Both the position numbers and the translations under genes were made by a program. A model generated the notes under the pieces. It did not search any database, was not told the origin of the DNA, and saw nothing but the letters and a program-made list of their open reading frames with translations. 62,834 bases of DNA from JBBIIC01 sp037446725. GTDB lineage: Bacteria; Actinomycetota; Coriobacteriia; Anaerosomatales; SLCP01. The stretch spans positions 1 through 62,834 of the forward strand of contig JBBIIC010000011.1 in assembly GCA_037446725.1 (NCBI GenBank), given 5' to 3'. How positions within the stretch are numbered: the stretch's first letter is position 1; each line of letters begins with the position of its first letter. This document shows, piece after piece, positions 52,524-61,228 of this stretch.

Positions 52524-52784
52524 GTGAGCGGGTCGGCGGGGAGCTCCCCCGTGCTCAGGGGTGTCTTCTGGGCTGCAACCTGGGGCCTGGGTGCGGCGAT
52601 TGGGGTTGCTCTCGGTGGCTGGTTGACGGTCGTCGGGGGTGGAGCCGGCGCCCCCGGAACGGAATCACTCGACCTCGTCCAGGACGTCATCGTGCTGCCC
52701 CTCATCGTGGGCGGTGCCGTCTTCTTGGCGCACGTCCTCGGGCAGCTGATCCTCGCCGGCGTGCGCCGTGCGCGCTCGGGCTAG
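52524..52784 (+). CDS. Small two-helix membrane protein
   Basis: An 86-residue protein with membrane helices at about 11-35 and 56-78 and a basic C-terminus (RRARSG). No family recognised. The GTG start is 6 bases after the permease stop, so it is probably read from the transporter mRNA. Its last 120 bases overlap a - strand gene coming the other way. Confidence 0.55.
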   Translation: MSGSAGSSPVLRGVFWAATWGLGAAIGVALGGWLTVVGGGAGAPGTESLDLVQDVIVLPLIVGGAVFLAHVLGQLILAGVRRARSG

Positions 52785-52946
52785 GCCGACCGCGGCGATC
52801 ACGAGCACCAGCAAGCCGTAGGCGATTGCGTCCCCGGGGAGGTCGGGCGTGAAGTCGCCGCCCCGCGAGACCGAGCGCACCGTGTAGGCGGCGGCGGCGA
52901 TGGCGACCGCCGCCCACAACGGCAACCTGAAGCTTGGTCTGATCAC
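52665..52946 (-). CDS. Small membrane protein, overlaps the convergent gene
   Basis: A 93-residue protein with two likely helices (about 9-26 and 39-56) and a hydrophilic acidic tail. The ATG overlaps the stop of the DUF4349 gene (ATGA), which argues it is real and coupled. The tail is encoded antisense to the second helix of the + strand gene at 52524, an unusual 120-base overlap. No family recognised. Confidence 0.5.
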   Translation of the reverse strand: MIRPSFRLPLWAAVAIAAAAYTVRSVSRGGDFTPDLPGDAIAYGLLVLVIAAVGLARARTAHAGEDQLPEDVRQEDGTAHDEGQHDDVLDEVE

Positions 52947-53950
52947 GCCGGGGGCTCCGGGGGAGCGTCACCTTCACCGTTGGGGCGCCGGCGCCTGATC
53001 GACCAGCGCACGATGAGTATCACGGCCGCGACAAGAACGAGGACCGGGAGTGCGCTGAGTACCACCACGATCACGGTGTTGATGGTGTTCACCAGACCGC
53101 GCACACCCTGCCTGATCGCGTCGAGGAAGCCCCAGTCGGCACCGCCCGGACTCACCACCGGCGGCTTGCCCGCGAGCTCCACCGTGACCGTGGCCATCGC
53201 CGCCTGCCGCTCGAGGTAGGCGATCTGGGCGGTCATCGACTCGATCTCGGCGCGCACGCGGGTGAGCTCCTGCTCGATCGCGAGCATCTCCTCGACGTTG
53301 GCTGCCTTGTCGAACAGCTCGCGCAGTCGCGCCTCCTGTGCCTTGAACGTCTCGAGACGCGCGCTCACGTCGATGTGCTCCTGCGTCACGTCCGACTCGT
53401 CCTCCGCCTGGCGCTGGACGGTGCCGAGCGTGCCGACGGCATCCACGAAGCCCTCGAGCTTGTCGGCGGGGATGCGCACGACCACAAACCCGCGCAGCGG
53501 CGCGCCGTCGGCGAGCGAGCCGGTGGCCTCGTACCGGTAGATCGGGATCTCCTCATCCGTGCTGACCTGCACGGTCGTGACCATGCCGCCGGCTTTACCC
53601 GTCTCACGCCGGACCGTGTCGACCGCCTCGTCCACATCATCCACTTGTACCCGGATACCGACGGTCCTGATGACGAGTCGTTCCTCGGGCGGTACGGTCG
53701 AGGCGTCCACGCCGGTTCCCCCGGGCGTATCCGGGGGCACGGGCGCGATCGCCATGTCCCGGGCCGCCTCCTCGGACACAACGGAGTCCTGCGTCGCGAT
53801 ATCACCCATGCCGTACGGCTCGGGCACCGCACCTCCGTCCTCGCCGCTCTGGGCCGTCAGCCCGCAGGCTGTCAGGGACAGCAGCGCTCCCAAGGCGAGG
53901 GCCAGGAGCACCCACCGGGTCAGGTTTCGCGCGCCGATCTGTCTGCTCAT
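52943..53950 (-). CDS. DUF4349 lipoprotein
   Basis: A 335-residue lipoprotein. Signal peptide with lipobox LTAC (Cys29), an acidic linker, then the DUF4349 domain (starting RLVIRTVGIRVQVDDVDEAVDTV) containing a coiled coil (about 205-250, EELTRVRAEIESMTAQIAYL region), and a C-terminal membrane helix (about 290-315) with a basic tail. Anchored at both ends, it would arch over the outer membrane face. DUF4349 proteins are common cell-surface proteins with no agreed function. Confidence 0.85.
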   Translation of the reverse strand: MSRQIGARNLTRWVLLALALGALLSLTACGLTAQSGEDGGAVPEPYGMGDIATQDSVVSEEAARDMAIAPVPPDTPGGTGVDASTVPPEERLVIRTVGIRVQVDDVDEAVDTVRRETGKAGGMVTTVQVSTDEEIPIYRYEATGSLADGAPLRGFVVVRIPADKLEGFVDAVGTLGTVQRQAEDESDVTQEHIDVSARLETFKAQEARLRELFDKAANVEEMLAIEQELTRVRAEIESMTAQIAYLERQAAMATVTVELAGKPPVVSPGGADWGFLDAIRQGVRGLVNTINTVIVVVLSALPVLVLVAAVILIVRWSIRRRRPNGEGDAPPEPPA

Positions 53951-53986
53951 GACTCTCTCCCGTCGTTGGGCGGCTTCCGATACAGG

Positions 53987-54024
53987 GAACGCCCTCGTCC
54001 ACCTCTCGGGTGGGGAGGGCGTTC
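53987..54024 (-). terminator. Hairpin between the 44-residue gene and DUF4349
   Basis: Nested inverted repeats: outer arms 53987-53996 and 54015-54024 (10 bp), inner arms 53999-54003 and 54009-54013 (5 bp). No T-run on either strand. A leaky terminator or RNA stabiliser 24 bases after the small gene. Confidence 0.55.
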
Positions 54025-54047
54025 GGTAGTGACGCGGGTTCGGAGGG

Positions 54048-54182
54048 CTACTTCTGGATCTTCTCCTCCATCTTCTTCATCTGGGTGGCTGCATACGCGC
54101 CGAGCGCGACGCCGAGCGCTACCACGACGAAGAAGGCCAGGACGAGGGTGTTGAACACGGCAGCTGGAATGTTCGCCGTCAT
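54048..54182 (-). CDS. 44-residue single-helix membrane protein
   Basis: A small frame from ATG (54182-54180) to TAG (54050-54048) encodes 44 residues: a short polar N-terminus, one membrane helix (about 9-32, Val/Leu/Ala-rich with FFVVVALGVALGAYAA) and a basic amphipathic tail KKMEEKIQK. GGAGGTGA is about 10 bases upstream, and a promoter-like pair lies before it. No family recognised; the layout resembles small regulators or assembly factors of membrane complexes. Confidence 0.6.
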   Translation of the reverse strand: MTANIPAAVFNTLVLAFFVVVALGVALGAYAATQMKKMEEKIQK

Positions 54183-54224
54183 CGGGGAGTGTCACCTCCG
54201 TATCGCCCGAGATACCTGCTGACG

Positions 54225-54254
54225 ATTCTACTCGCACATGTTCACCGGCGGCAA
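54225..54254 (-). promoter_or_regulatory. Candidate promoter for the 44-residue protein gene
   Basis: On the - strand TTGCCG (54254-54249) and TAGAAT (54230-54225) are separated by 18 bases, about 43 bases before the ATG. Confidence 0.5.
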
Positions 54255-54385
54255 CCTGCCCGGTCGGTCCATGCCCTTGTCACTGGATTCCGCTGTCAAG
54301 GCCGATTCCCTTTCCGTTCCTTCCCTATAGACGCGCCGGGCGCGGTAGGCGTTCGCGATGCTGCGGAGCCGAACGCATCGAGGCC

Positions 54386-54446
54386 GTGGGATGACGCCCA
54401 TGCGCGGTGGGATGAAATGTCACAAAAGTGTTGCGCAGTGGGATGA
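54386..54446 (+). promoter_or_regulatory. Three MraZ-type operator boxes
   Basis: GTGGGATGA occurs three times in direct orientation at 54386, 54407 and 54438, spaced 21 and 31 bases, close to two and three helical turns. MraZ of other bacteria binds TGGG-containing direct repeats before its own gene. Boxes 2 and 3 share 15 of 17 bases. Box 3 lies between the -35 and -10 of the mraZ promoter. The rest of the 358-base gap (54183-54540) holds the two promoters and no further gene. Confidence 0.8.
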
Positions 54447-54459
54447 AGTGTCATACAGT
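54431..54459 (+). promoter_or_regulatory. Promoter of the dcw cluster (mraZ)
   Basis: TTGCGC (54431-54436) and TACAGT (54454-54459) with a 17-base spacer that contains the third MraZ box. The leader to the mraZ ATG is about 75 bases. Confidence 0.7.
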
Positions 54460-54540
54460 GTGGTGCATCAAGGCGGTGCAGCCGTCCGGGTCACAGACAG
54501 GCAGGCGGCTGCCGAAGCGAGCAGGGGAGGGCACGCGGCG

Positions 54541-54978
54541 ATGTTTCTCGGCGACTACCAGCACACGCTGGACGCCAAGGGGCGCGTGTCACTGCCTGCG
54601 AAGTTCCGGGGCGCGATGACCGGCAAGCTCGTCATCGCGAAAGGGCTCGACGAGTGTCTCTACGTGTATCCCGCCGAGGAGTACAACGCATTCGTCGAGG
54701 CGCTCATATCCCAGGAAGACTTCGATCCCCGTGTCCGCAAGGTCCGCAGGTTCTTCACCACCGGCGCTGTCGAGACGGAGTTCGACTCGGCTGGGCGTGT
54801 CGGCCTGCCGGCGAACCTGCGCGAGTACGCCGGACTCACGAAGGATGTCGCTGTGACCGGCAACGGCAACCGGATCGAGATCTGGGACGCCGAGGCGTGG
54901 TCCGCGTATCAGACGGGCGAGGACGAGGAATCGATCGAGGACCTCGCCAGGGAGCTTGCTGATTCGGGCCTGCTCTAA
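54541..54978 (+). CDS. mraZ: Transcriptional regulator MraZ
   Basis: A 145-residue protein with two AbrB-like halves carrying DAKGRVSLP (11-19) and DSAGRVGLP (82-90). MraZ represses the dcw cluster from its own promoter; matching boxes lie upstream here. ATG 54541 gives the family's MFLGDYQHTLDAKGR opening; ATG 54358 upstream would put the promoter inside the gene. GGGGAGG is 12 bases before the ATG. Confidence 0.95.
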   Translation: MFLGDYQHTLDAKGRVSLPAKFRGAMTGKLVIAKGLDECLYVYPAEEYNAFVEALISQEDFDPRVRKVRRFFTTGAVETEFDSAGRVGLPANLREYAGLTKDVAVTGNGNRIEIWDAEAWSAYQTGEDEESIEDLARELADSGLL

Positions 54979-54989
54979 GGACGTTGAGA

Positions 54990-55925
54990 ATGGAATACCG
55001 GCACACCCCAGTTTTGCCGGCCGAGGTCACGAAGCATCTATCGTTGCACCCCGGTTCGATCATCGTCGACTGTACCTTAGGCGGGGCAGGACACGCGAAG
55101 CGGATCGCAGACTCCATCGCGCCCACCGGGACACTGGTGGGCATCGACCAAGACGACGCAGCACTCGACGCAGCAGCAGACACACTCCGCCTCGGCCGGC
55201 AAATGCACCTCGTGAAGGGCAACTTCGCAGACATCGACCGCCTGCTCACCGAAGCGGGCATCCCATATGCGAACGGCTTCCTTTTCGACCTCGGGGTCTC
55301 TTCACCCCAACTCGACGTAGCGGAACGCGGCTTCTCCTACCATGACGAAGCCCCGCTCGACATGCGGATGAACCCCTCCGGTGGGGGGCTCACGGCGGCT
55401 TACGTCGTGAATACCTACCAGGAGACCGAACTCGCGAAGGTGATCCGCGAGTACGGTGAGGAACGGTGGGCCTCGCGCATCGCAGCATTCATCGTGGCCG
55501 CGCGAGGCCGCCGTCCCATCCGGACGACGACCGAGCTCGTGGAGATCATCAAGGACGCCGTTCCGGCCTCGGCCAGACGAGGAGGGCCCCATCCCGCGCG
55601 CAGGACGTTCCAGGCGCTGCGCATCGAGGTCAATCGCGAACTCGAGGCGCTCGAGATAGGCCTGCGGGCGGCGACGCGCTGGCTTGTCCCCGGAGGACGA
55701 CTCGTGGTGATCAGTTACCACTCGCTCGAGGACCGCGTCGCGAAGCGGGTCCTCACCGAACTCTCGTCGGGGTGCGAATGCCCACCCGAGATGCCCATCT
55801 GTACGTGCGGGAAGGTGCCGGTACTCCGAATCGTGACACGCCGCCCGGTCGTTCCCGGGCCTGAGGAGATAGCGTCCAACCCACGGGCGCGCAGCGCGAA
55901 GATGAGGGTCGCCGAGAGGGTCTGA
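54990..55925 (+). CDS. rsmH: 16S rRNA (cytosine1402-N4)-methyltransferase RsmH
   Basis: A 311-residue enzyme. It opens YRHTPVLPAEV, has the SAM motif DCTLGGAGHA, the RsmH-specific FDLGVSSPQLD and GFSYHDEAPLDMRM, and YHSLEDRVAK near the end. ATG 54990 with AAGGAC upstream is preferred to TTG 54984. Standard second gene of the dcw cluster. Confidence 0.96.
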   Translation: MEYRHTPVLPAEVTKHLSLHPGSIIVDCTLGGAGHAKRIADSIAPTGTLVGIDQDDAALDAAADTLRLGRQMHLVKGNFADIDRLLTEAGIPYANGFLFDLGVSSPQLDVAERGFSYHDEAPLDMRMNPSGGGLTAAYVVNTYQETELAKVIREYGEERWASRIAAFIVAARGRRPIRTTTELVEIIKDAVPASARRGGPHPARRTFQALRIEVNRELEALEIGLRAATRWLVPGGRLVVISYHSLEDRVAKRVLTELSSGCECPPEMPICTCGKVPVLRIVTRRPVVPGPEEIASNPRARSAKMRVAERV

Positions 55926-55960
55926 GCGTTGGGCCAGATGCGGAGAGGAGGAGGTGCGGC

Positions 55961-56533
55961 ATGGCGATGCCGGCAGTCAAGCGTGAACACCGTAGCGAAC
56001 ACCCGTCCTCGCCACGCCTGCGTCTCGTCAGAAGCGCGCCTCGCTCAGCGAAAAATGCGCGTCACGCGGTCTCCTCGCGGCAGAAGGCCTGCCAGGCCGC
56101 CCGGTGCCGACGCAACTTCCGACTTGCGTGCACCCTACTCGTGGTGCTTGCGGGGATCGGGATGGCGCGGGTCGAGCTCACGGTTCGGGCGACCGAAACG
56201 TCACTGATCGCCAACACCCTGCGCCAGGACATCGAGAACGAGCGCATCAGGACCGAGGTCCTCGAGGCCCGCCGTACGGCGCTGTGCGCACCCGGCCGTA
56301 TCGAGAGTATCGCGTGCGTCTCGATGGGCATGGGCGCGGCCGACAGCGTCGCCTACCTCGATATGCCCGCAGTTGGCGCCGAAGCGGCAGACCAACTCCT
56401 GTCCGCCGGGATGTCCGCCGGCAACGGCCCGTCCGGGCGCATCGCCGGCGTGCTTGCAAGCATCATGCGGATGACGGCCGGCGAGGCACAGGTGCTCCTC
56501 GTCGGCGATGCGGGGCTCGCGTCCTCGCGATGA
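55961..56533 (+). CDS. FtsL-like divisome protein
   Basis: A 190-residue bitopic protein: basic cytoplasmic N-terminus (about 1-52, Arg/Ser/Ala-rich), membrane helix (about 54-72), a coiled coil (about 75-105, ERIRTEVLEARR region), then an extracytoplasmic tail of about 80 residues. FtsL is usually about 90-130 residues, so both ends are extended. Position between rsmH and ftsI is the ftsL slot. AGGAGG lies 8 bases upstream. Confidence 0.78.
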   Translation: MAMPAVKREHRSEHPSSPRLRLVRSAPRSAKNARHAVSSRQKACQAARCRRNFRLACTLLVVLAGIGMARVELTVRATETSLIANTLRQDIENERIRTEVLEARRTALCAPGRIESIACVSMGMGAADSVAYLDMPAVGAEAADQLLSAGMSAGNGPSGRIAGVLASIMRMTAGEAQVLLVGDAGLASSR

Positions 56534-56565
56534 GGGATTCGCGACGGCGCGCAGGAGGTGTGCCG

Positions 56566-58311
56566 GTGGGAGGACGCAGGCCGCATGCGCGACTGGGCAG
56601 GGAAAGGCACCGGCTCGCACTGCTGCTGATGCTGCTCGGCCTCGTCTCAGTCGGAGCGCGGCTCGTCTACCTGCAGGCATATGCCGCACCCGCCTACGCC
56701 GAGAAGGCCCAGAGCCAGCGAACCCGCGACATCGAGCTTGCCCCGAAGCGCGGGACGATCTACGACAGGGACGGTGACGTGCTCGCCGTCTCCAATGAAG
56801 CGCGCACGATCTACGCGTCACCGCGCTTCGTCACCGACGCCACCGCCACTGCGGAAGCGATCGCAGGAGTACTCGGGGGGGATGTGGCGGAGTACACGGA
56901 GCGCCTCACGCGCGATAAGGGCTTCGTTTACATCGCGCGCAAGGTGGATCCCGAACGTGCCGCGGCTCTTGAGTCGATGAAGCTCACCGGCATCGGCATG
57001 CTCGAGGACTCGCGCAGGACCTACCCCTCGGGGGAGCTTGCGGCCCAGGTCCTCGGTTTCGTGGGGACCGAGGACACAGGGCTCTGGGGCCTGGAGGAGC
57101 ACTACGACTCCGTGTTGCGGGGAGAGCCCGGCTCGGTGCTGGCTGAGCGCGATCCGTTCGGCCGGCCCATCCTGGGCGGCGTCATGCACTACGAGGACCC
57201 CGTGAACGGGTCTGACATCGCGCTGACGATCGACAAGGACATCCAGTATGCGGCCCAGGTGGCGCTGCAGTCCGCGGTCGAACAATGGGACGCCGCGTCC
57301 GGTTCGGTGGTCGTGATGGACCCGCGCAACGGCGAGATCCTCGCCATGGCTTCGGTGCCCGGCTTCAACCCGAACCGGTTTGGCGAGGCCGATCCGGCCG
57401 CGTACCGCAACCGCCCGATCACCGACGTGTACGAGCCCGGTTCGACGTTCAAGTCCCTGACCGCCGCCGCGGTGCTCGACGCCGGCCTGTTCGAGCCGGA
57501 CAGCGTGTTCGAGTTGCCGCCGACGCTGCAGATCGGGGGCCGCCGCATCAAGGAAGCACACCCCCGACCCACGGTGAACTGGACGCTGACCGAGATCGTC
57601 ACCAACTCCTCGAACGTCGGCTCGGTGAAACTCGGCATGGCCCTCGGCGAACAGCCGCTCTACGACTACCTCGCGCGCTTCGGGCTCACCGAGATGACCG
57701 GCGTCGACTTCCCCGGCGAGACCGTGGGGTACCTGCCACCGGTCGAGCAGTGGTCGGCGACCTCGATTGCGAACATTCCGTTCGGGCAGGGGGTGTCGAT
57801 GACCCCGCTCCAGCTCGCACGCGCTCTCTCAGCCATCGCGAACGGAGGCGAGCTGGTGACGCCGCACTTTCTGCTCGACGCTCCGGAGGACGCGGGCATC
57901 ACGCGGAGCTGGCCGAAGAAGCGCGCCATCTCCGAGGAGGCCGCGGCCGCCACGCGTGAGGTCCTCAAGGCCGTCGTCACCGAGGGGACCGGGGGCTCCG
58001 CGGCGGTCGAGGGGTACGAGGTGGCGGGCAAGACCGGAACCGCCCAGAAGCCGAGAACGGACGGTCGGGGGTATGCCGGCGGCGGCTACATCGGCTCGTT
58101 TTCCGGGTTCCTGCCCGCTGACGACCCCCAGCTGCTCATCGTCGTCACCATCGATACGCCGAAAGGCGCTATCTACGGGGGCGTGGTGGCAGCTCCGGCC
58201 TTCGCCGAGATCGCCCAGTTCAGCGTCTCCCATCTGAGAATACCGCCGACCAGTGTCGTGCCTGCTCAGAGCGGTGATGGCGATTCGTCAACGCCGAGCG
58301 ACGCTCCGTAG
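56566..58311 (+). CDS. ftsI: Penicillin-binding protein FtsI/PBP2 type
   Basis: A 581-residue class B transpeptidase for septal peptidoglycan. One N-terminal membrane helix, a dimerisation domain opening with RGTIYDRDGDVLA, then catalytic motifs S293TFK, S348SN and K489TGT. No PASTA repeats; the end is a short Ser/Asp tail. I use GTG 56566, which has AGGAGG 7 bases upstream; ATG 56530 overlaps the ftsL stop (ATGA) and is an alternative. Confidence 0.95.
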   Translation: MGGRRPHARLGRERHRLALLLMLLGLVSVGARLVYLQAYAAPAYAEKAQSQRTRDIELAPKRGTIYDRDGDVLAVSNEARTIYASPRFVTDATATAEAIAGVLGGDVAEYTERLTRDKGFVYIARKVDPERAAALESMKLTGIGMLEDSRRTYPSGELAAQVLGFVGTEDTGLWGLEEHYDSVLRGEPGSVLAERDPFGRPILGGVMHYEDPVNGSDIALTIDKDIQYAAQVALQSAVEQWDAASGSVVVMDPRNGEILAMASVPGFNPNRFGEADPAAYRNRPITDVYEPGSTFKSLTAAAVLDAGLFEPDSVFELPPTLQIGGRRIKEAHPRPTVNWTLTEIVTNSSNVGSVKLGMALGEQPLYDYLARFGLTEMTGVDFPGETVGYLPPVEQWSATSIANIPFGQGVSMTPLQLARALSAIANGGELVTPHFLLDAPEDAGITRSWPKKRAISEEAAAATREVLKAVVTEGTGGSAAVEGYEVAGKTGTAQKPRTDGRGYAGGGYIGSFSGFLPADDPQLLIVVTIDTPKGAIYGGVVAAPAFAEIAQFSVSHLRIPPTSVVPAQSGDGDSSTPSDAP

Positions 58312-58328
58312 AGACGTGCTGTGCCGCG

Positions 58329-58337
58329 TGCTAGAAT
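58329..58337 (+). promoter_or_regulatory. Candidate extended -10 for murE
   Basis: TGCTAGAAT, 25 bases before the murE GTG, in the 50-base gap after ftsI. It could give murE-murD expression independent of the mraZ promoter. Confidence 0.45.
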
Positions 58338-58361
58338 CGACCGTCCGACCCGGGTGAGAGA

Positions 58362-59822
58362 GTGACGACCATACGACTCAAGCAGATGCTCGAAGGCCTT
58401 GCGGCCACCTTCGACGATGACGCAGCCGACGTCGAAGTGACCGGTGTCGCGTACCGGTCGGACCGTGTCCGTCCCGGCGACGCGTTCTTCTGCATTCCCG
58501 GATTCGCGCACGACGGACACGACTTCGCGGCTGACGCGGTCGCCCGCGGTGCGGTCGCGATCGTGGGTCTGCGCCGCCCCGGCGGGACGGACGGCGTCCC
58601 GCTCGCGATCGTTCCGGACGCCCGCCTGGCCCTCTCGAGCGCCGCTGCGGCGTATCACCGGCACCCGAGTGCGAACATGGCGGTCGTCGGGATCACGGGC
58701 ACCAACGGCAAGACGACGACGACCTACCTCGTGGACAGCATCGCACGGGCGGCGGGCCGGGCGACAGGGCTCATCGGGACCGTCGAGACGCGCATCCGCG
58801 ACGAGCGGATCGGCGCGGTGCACACCACGCCTGAGTCCGCGGACCTTCAGGGATTGCTGGCCCGCATGCGCGATGCGGGGGTCGAGACCGTGGCGATGGA
58901 AGTCTCGTCGCACGCGATCGACCTCAAGCGTCCGGAGGACGTGAGTTTCGCGGTCGCGGCGTTCACCAACCTGACCCGGGACCACCTCGACTACCACCAC
59001 ACGATCGAGGAGTACTACTCCGTCAAGCGACGACTCTTCACCGATCTGGACGTGGCGGAGCGCGTCGTCAACGTCGACGACGTCTACGGGGCTGGTATGG
59101 CCGTTGAACTCGACGCCGTTCTGACCGTCGGACGCGACGAGGACGCGGACGTGAGGGCCGTCGACGAGGAACGTCTGCCCGACCGCACGCGCTTCACGCT
59201 TGTCACGCCGCTCGGGAACGCACGCGTCGAGGTGCCGCTGGCCGCTGAGTACAACGTGAGCAACGCGCTCGTCGCCGCGGGCTGCGCGCTCGCGCTCGGC
59301 ATCGGACTCGAGGCCATTGCCGAGGGGCTACAGACCGCACCTCAGGTGCCGGGCCGGCTCGAACGGGTGGACGTCGGCCAGGAGTTCAGCGTGTTCGTGG
59401 ACTACGCCCATACTCCTGACAGCCTTGCGAAGGCTGCGCGGGCCGTCGCCGCCGTCACGCCGGGGCGCGTCATCGTCGTGTTCGGATGCGGTGGAGACCG
59501 TGACCCGGAGAAGCGCCCGCTCATGGGTGCGGCCGCAGGCCGTGAGGCGGACCACGTCGTCATCACGAGCGACAACCCGAGGTCGGAGGACCCGGTCGGC
59601 ATCATCCTGCAGATCGAGGACGGCGTGCGTCAGACGGGGGTATCCTACGAGGTAGTCGTGGAGCGTGCAGCGGCGATCCGCATCGCGCTCGCCCAGGCGG
59701 TGGCCGGCGATGCCGTGCTGATCGCCGGCAAGGGCCACGAGGACTACCAGATCTTCGCCGACCGGACGATCCACTTCGACGATCGCGAGATCGCCCGCGA
59801 GATACTGGAGGAGCTGTGCTGA
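58362..59822 (+). CDS. murE: UDP-MurNAc-tripeptide synthetase MurE
   Basis: A 486-residue Mur ligase adding the third stem-peptide residue. ATP loop GTNGKTTTT (113-121), carbamoylated-lysine region YYSVKRRLF, and DNPR (404-407), the motif that selects meso-diaminopimelate rather than lysine. GTG start. Its end overlaps murF by 7 bases. Confidence 0.96.
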   Translation: MTTIRLKQMLEGLAATFDDDAADVEVTGVAYRSDRVRPGDAFFCIPGFAHDGHDFAADAVARGAVAIVGLRRPGGTDGVPLAIVPDARLALSSAAAAYHRHPSANMAVVGITGTNGKTTTTYLVDSIARAAGRATGLIGTVETRIRDERIGAVHTTPESADLQGLLARMRDAGVETVAMEVSSHAIDLKRPEDVSFAVAAFTNLTRDHLDYHHTIEEYYSVKRRLFTDLDVAERVVNVDDVYGAGMAVELDAVLTVGRDEDADVRAVDEERLPDRTRFTLVTPLGNARVEVPLAAEYNVSNALVAAGCALALGIGLEAIAEGLQTAPQVPGRLERVDVGQEFSVFVDYAHTPDSLAKAARAVAAVTPGRVIVVFGCGGDRDPEKRPLMGAAAGREADHVVITSDNPRSEDPVGIILQIEDGVRQTGVSYEVVVERAAAIRIALAQAVAGDAVLIAGKGHEDYQIFADRTIHFDDREIAREILEELC

Positions 59823-61228
59823 CGATCTCGGTCGAGACGCTCATATCGGTGACCGGTGGCACCCTCGTCTGGGGGTCGACCGACACCATGGTGAACGGCG
59901 TCTCGATCGACACCCGCACGCTCGAACCAGGTGCGCTGTTCGTGGCGTTCGCGGGCGAGCGCGTGGACGGGCACGACTACCTTACACAGGCTGTGTCGTC
60001 CGGAGCCCGCGCCCTACTGATCACGCGGAGGTCGGAGGAGATCGGCGACGTCTTGGAAGCAGCGACGCGGCGCGATGTGGCGATCGTGCGCGTGCCCGAC
60101 GCACTGGGAGCGGTACAGGCGCTCGCGCGTCATCATCGGGAGCGTCTGTTCTGTCCCGTCATCGGCATCACGGGCTCGACGGGAAAGACCACGACGAAGG
60201 AGTTCCTGACCTCGGTCCTCGCCACCCGCATGAAGGTCGTTTCTACGCACGGGAATCGCAACAACGAGTTGGGCGTTCCCCTCACCGTGATGAGCGCTGG
60301 TGCCGACACGGATGCGTTGATTGTGGAGATGGCGATGCGCGGCAGGGGCCAGATTGCCGAGCTCTGCCACATCGCGCGACCCACGATGGGACTCGTGACC
60401 AACGTCGGCGTCAGCCACATCGAGCTTCTCGGGACGCAAGACGCGATCGCGGCAGCCAAAGCCGAACTCGTCGAGTCAATCGCTGAGGAAGGTGTCGTCT
60501 TTCTCAATGGCGACGATGCGTACAGTGACACCCTCGCGCTGTCGTCCCGGGCCCCTGTCACGACGTACGGGGTGAGCGAGGAGTGCGACGTGCGTGCTGT
60601 CGACATCGAACTCGACCCGGAAAGCCGCGCCTCGTTCGAGATCGTATCGGGTGACGTCGCAGTACCGGTGTCACTGGCCGTACCCGGCAGGCACAACGTG
60701 TACAACGCTCTGGCGGCGGCTGCCATCGGACTTCGCGTGGGCCTCGGTCCCGACGACATCTCGGCCGGTCTCGGGCGGGCGAGCGCGGGGGAGATGCGCA
60801 TGCAGGCGTTCACGAGCGCCGCGGGTGTCCACGTCATCAATGACGCGTACAACGCTAACCCGACGTCGATGCGAGCAGCGATTGAGACCCTGGCGGGGAT
60901 CTCGACCGCCGCGCGGCGCATCGCGGTCCTCGGAGACATGGCCGAACTCGGCTCGCTCGCCGAACTCGCGCACTTCAGGATCGGAGAGGAGCTCGCGGGC
61001 CTGCCGATCGACGCGCTCGTGACGGTCGGGGAGCGAGCGGCGCGGATCGCCGACGGAGCCCGGGCGGAAGGGATGCCGCCCGATCGCATACGTCCGTGCG
61101 CGACGGCCGACGAGGCGTCCGAGGTGCTCGACGACCTGCTCGAACCCGGGGACGTGGTCTTGGTGAAAGCGTCCCGGGTCATGGGCCTCGAACGCGTTGT
61201 CGAAGGGATCGTCGAGCCCCGTGTTTAG
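59816..61228 (+). CDS. murF: UDP-MurNAc-tripeptide-D-Ala-D-Ala ligase MurF
   Basis: A 470-residue Mur ligase that attaches D-Ala-D-Ala. ATP loop TGSTGKTTTKE, THGNRNNELGVPLT, VEMAMRGRGQI and NDAYNANPTSM are the MurF signatures. GTG 59816 overlaps the murE stop; the mraY start lies inside its last codons. Confidence 0.96.
   Translation: MLTISVETLISVTGGTLVWGSTDTMVNGVSIDTRTLEPGALFVAFAGERVDGHDYLTQAVSSGARALLITRRSEEIGDVLEAATRRDVAIVRVPDALGAVQALARHHRERLFCPVIGITGSTGKTTTKEFLTSVLATRMKVVSTHGNRNNELGVPLTVMSAGADTDALIVEMAMRGRGQIAELCHIARPTMGLVTNVGVSHIELLGTQDAIAAAKAELVESIAEEGVVFLNGDDAYSDTLALSSRAPVTTYGVSEECDVRAVDIELDPESRASFEIVSGDVAVPVSLAVPGRHNVYNALAAAAIGLRVGLGPDDISAGLGRASAGEMRMQAFTSAAGVHVINDAYNANPTSMRAAIETLAGISTAARRIAVLGDMAELGSLAELAHFRIGEELAGLPIDALVTVGERAARIADGARAEGMPPDRIRPCATADEASEVLDDLLEPGDVVLVKASRVMGLERVVEGIVEPRV

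Noticed and set aside
54358..54540. Longer mraZ start at 54358
   Set aside because: It would place the promoter and all three operator boxes inside the coding sequence; homologues start at MFLGDY.
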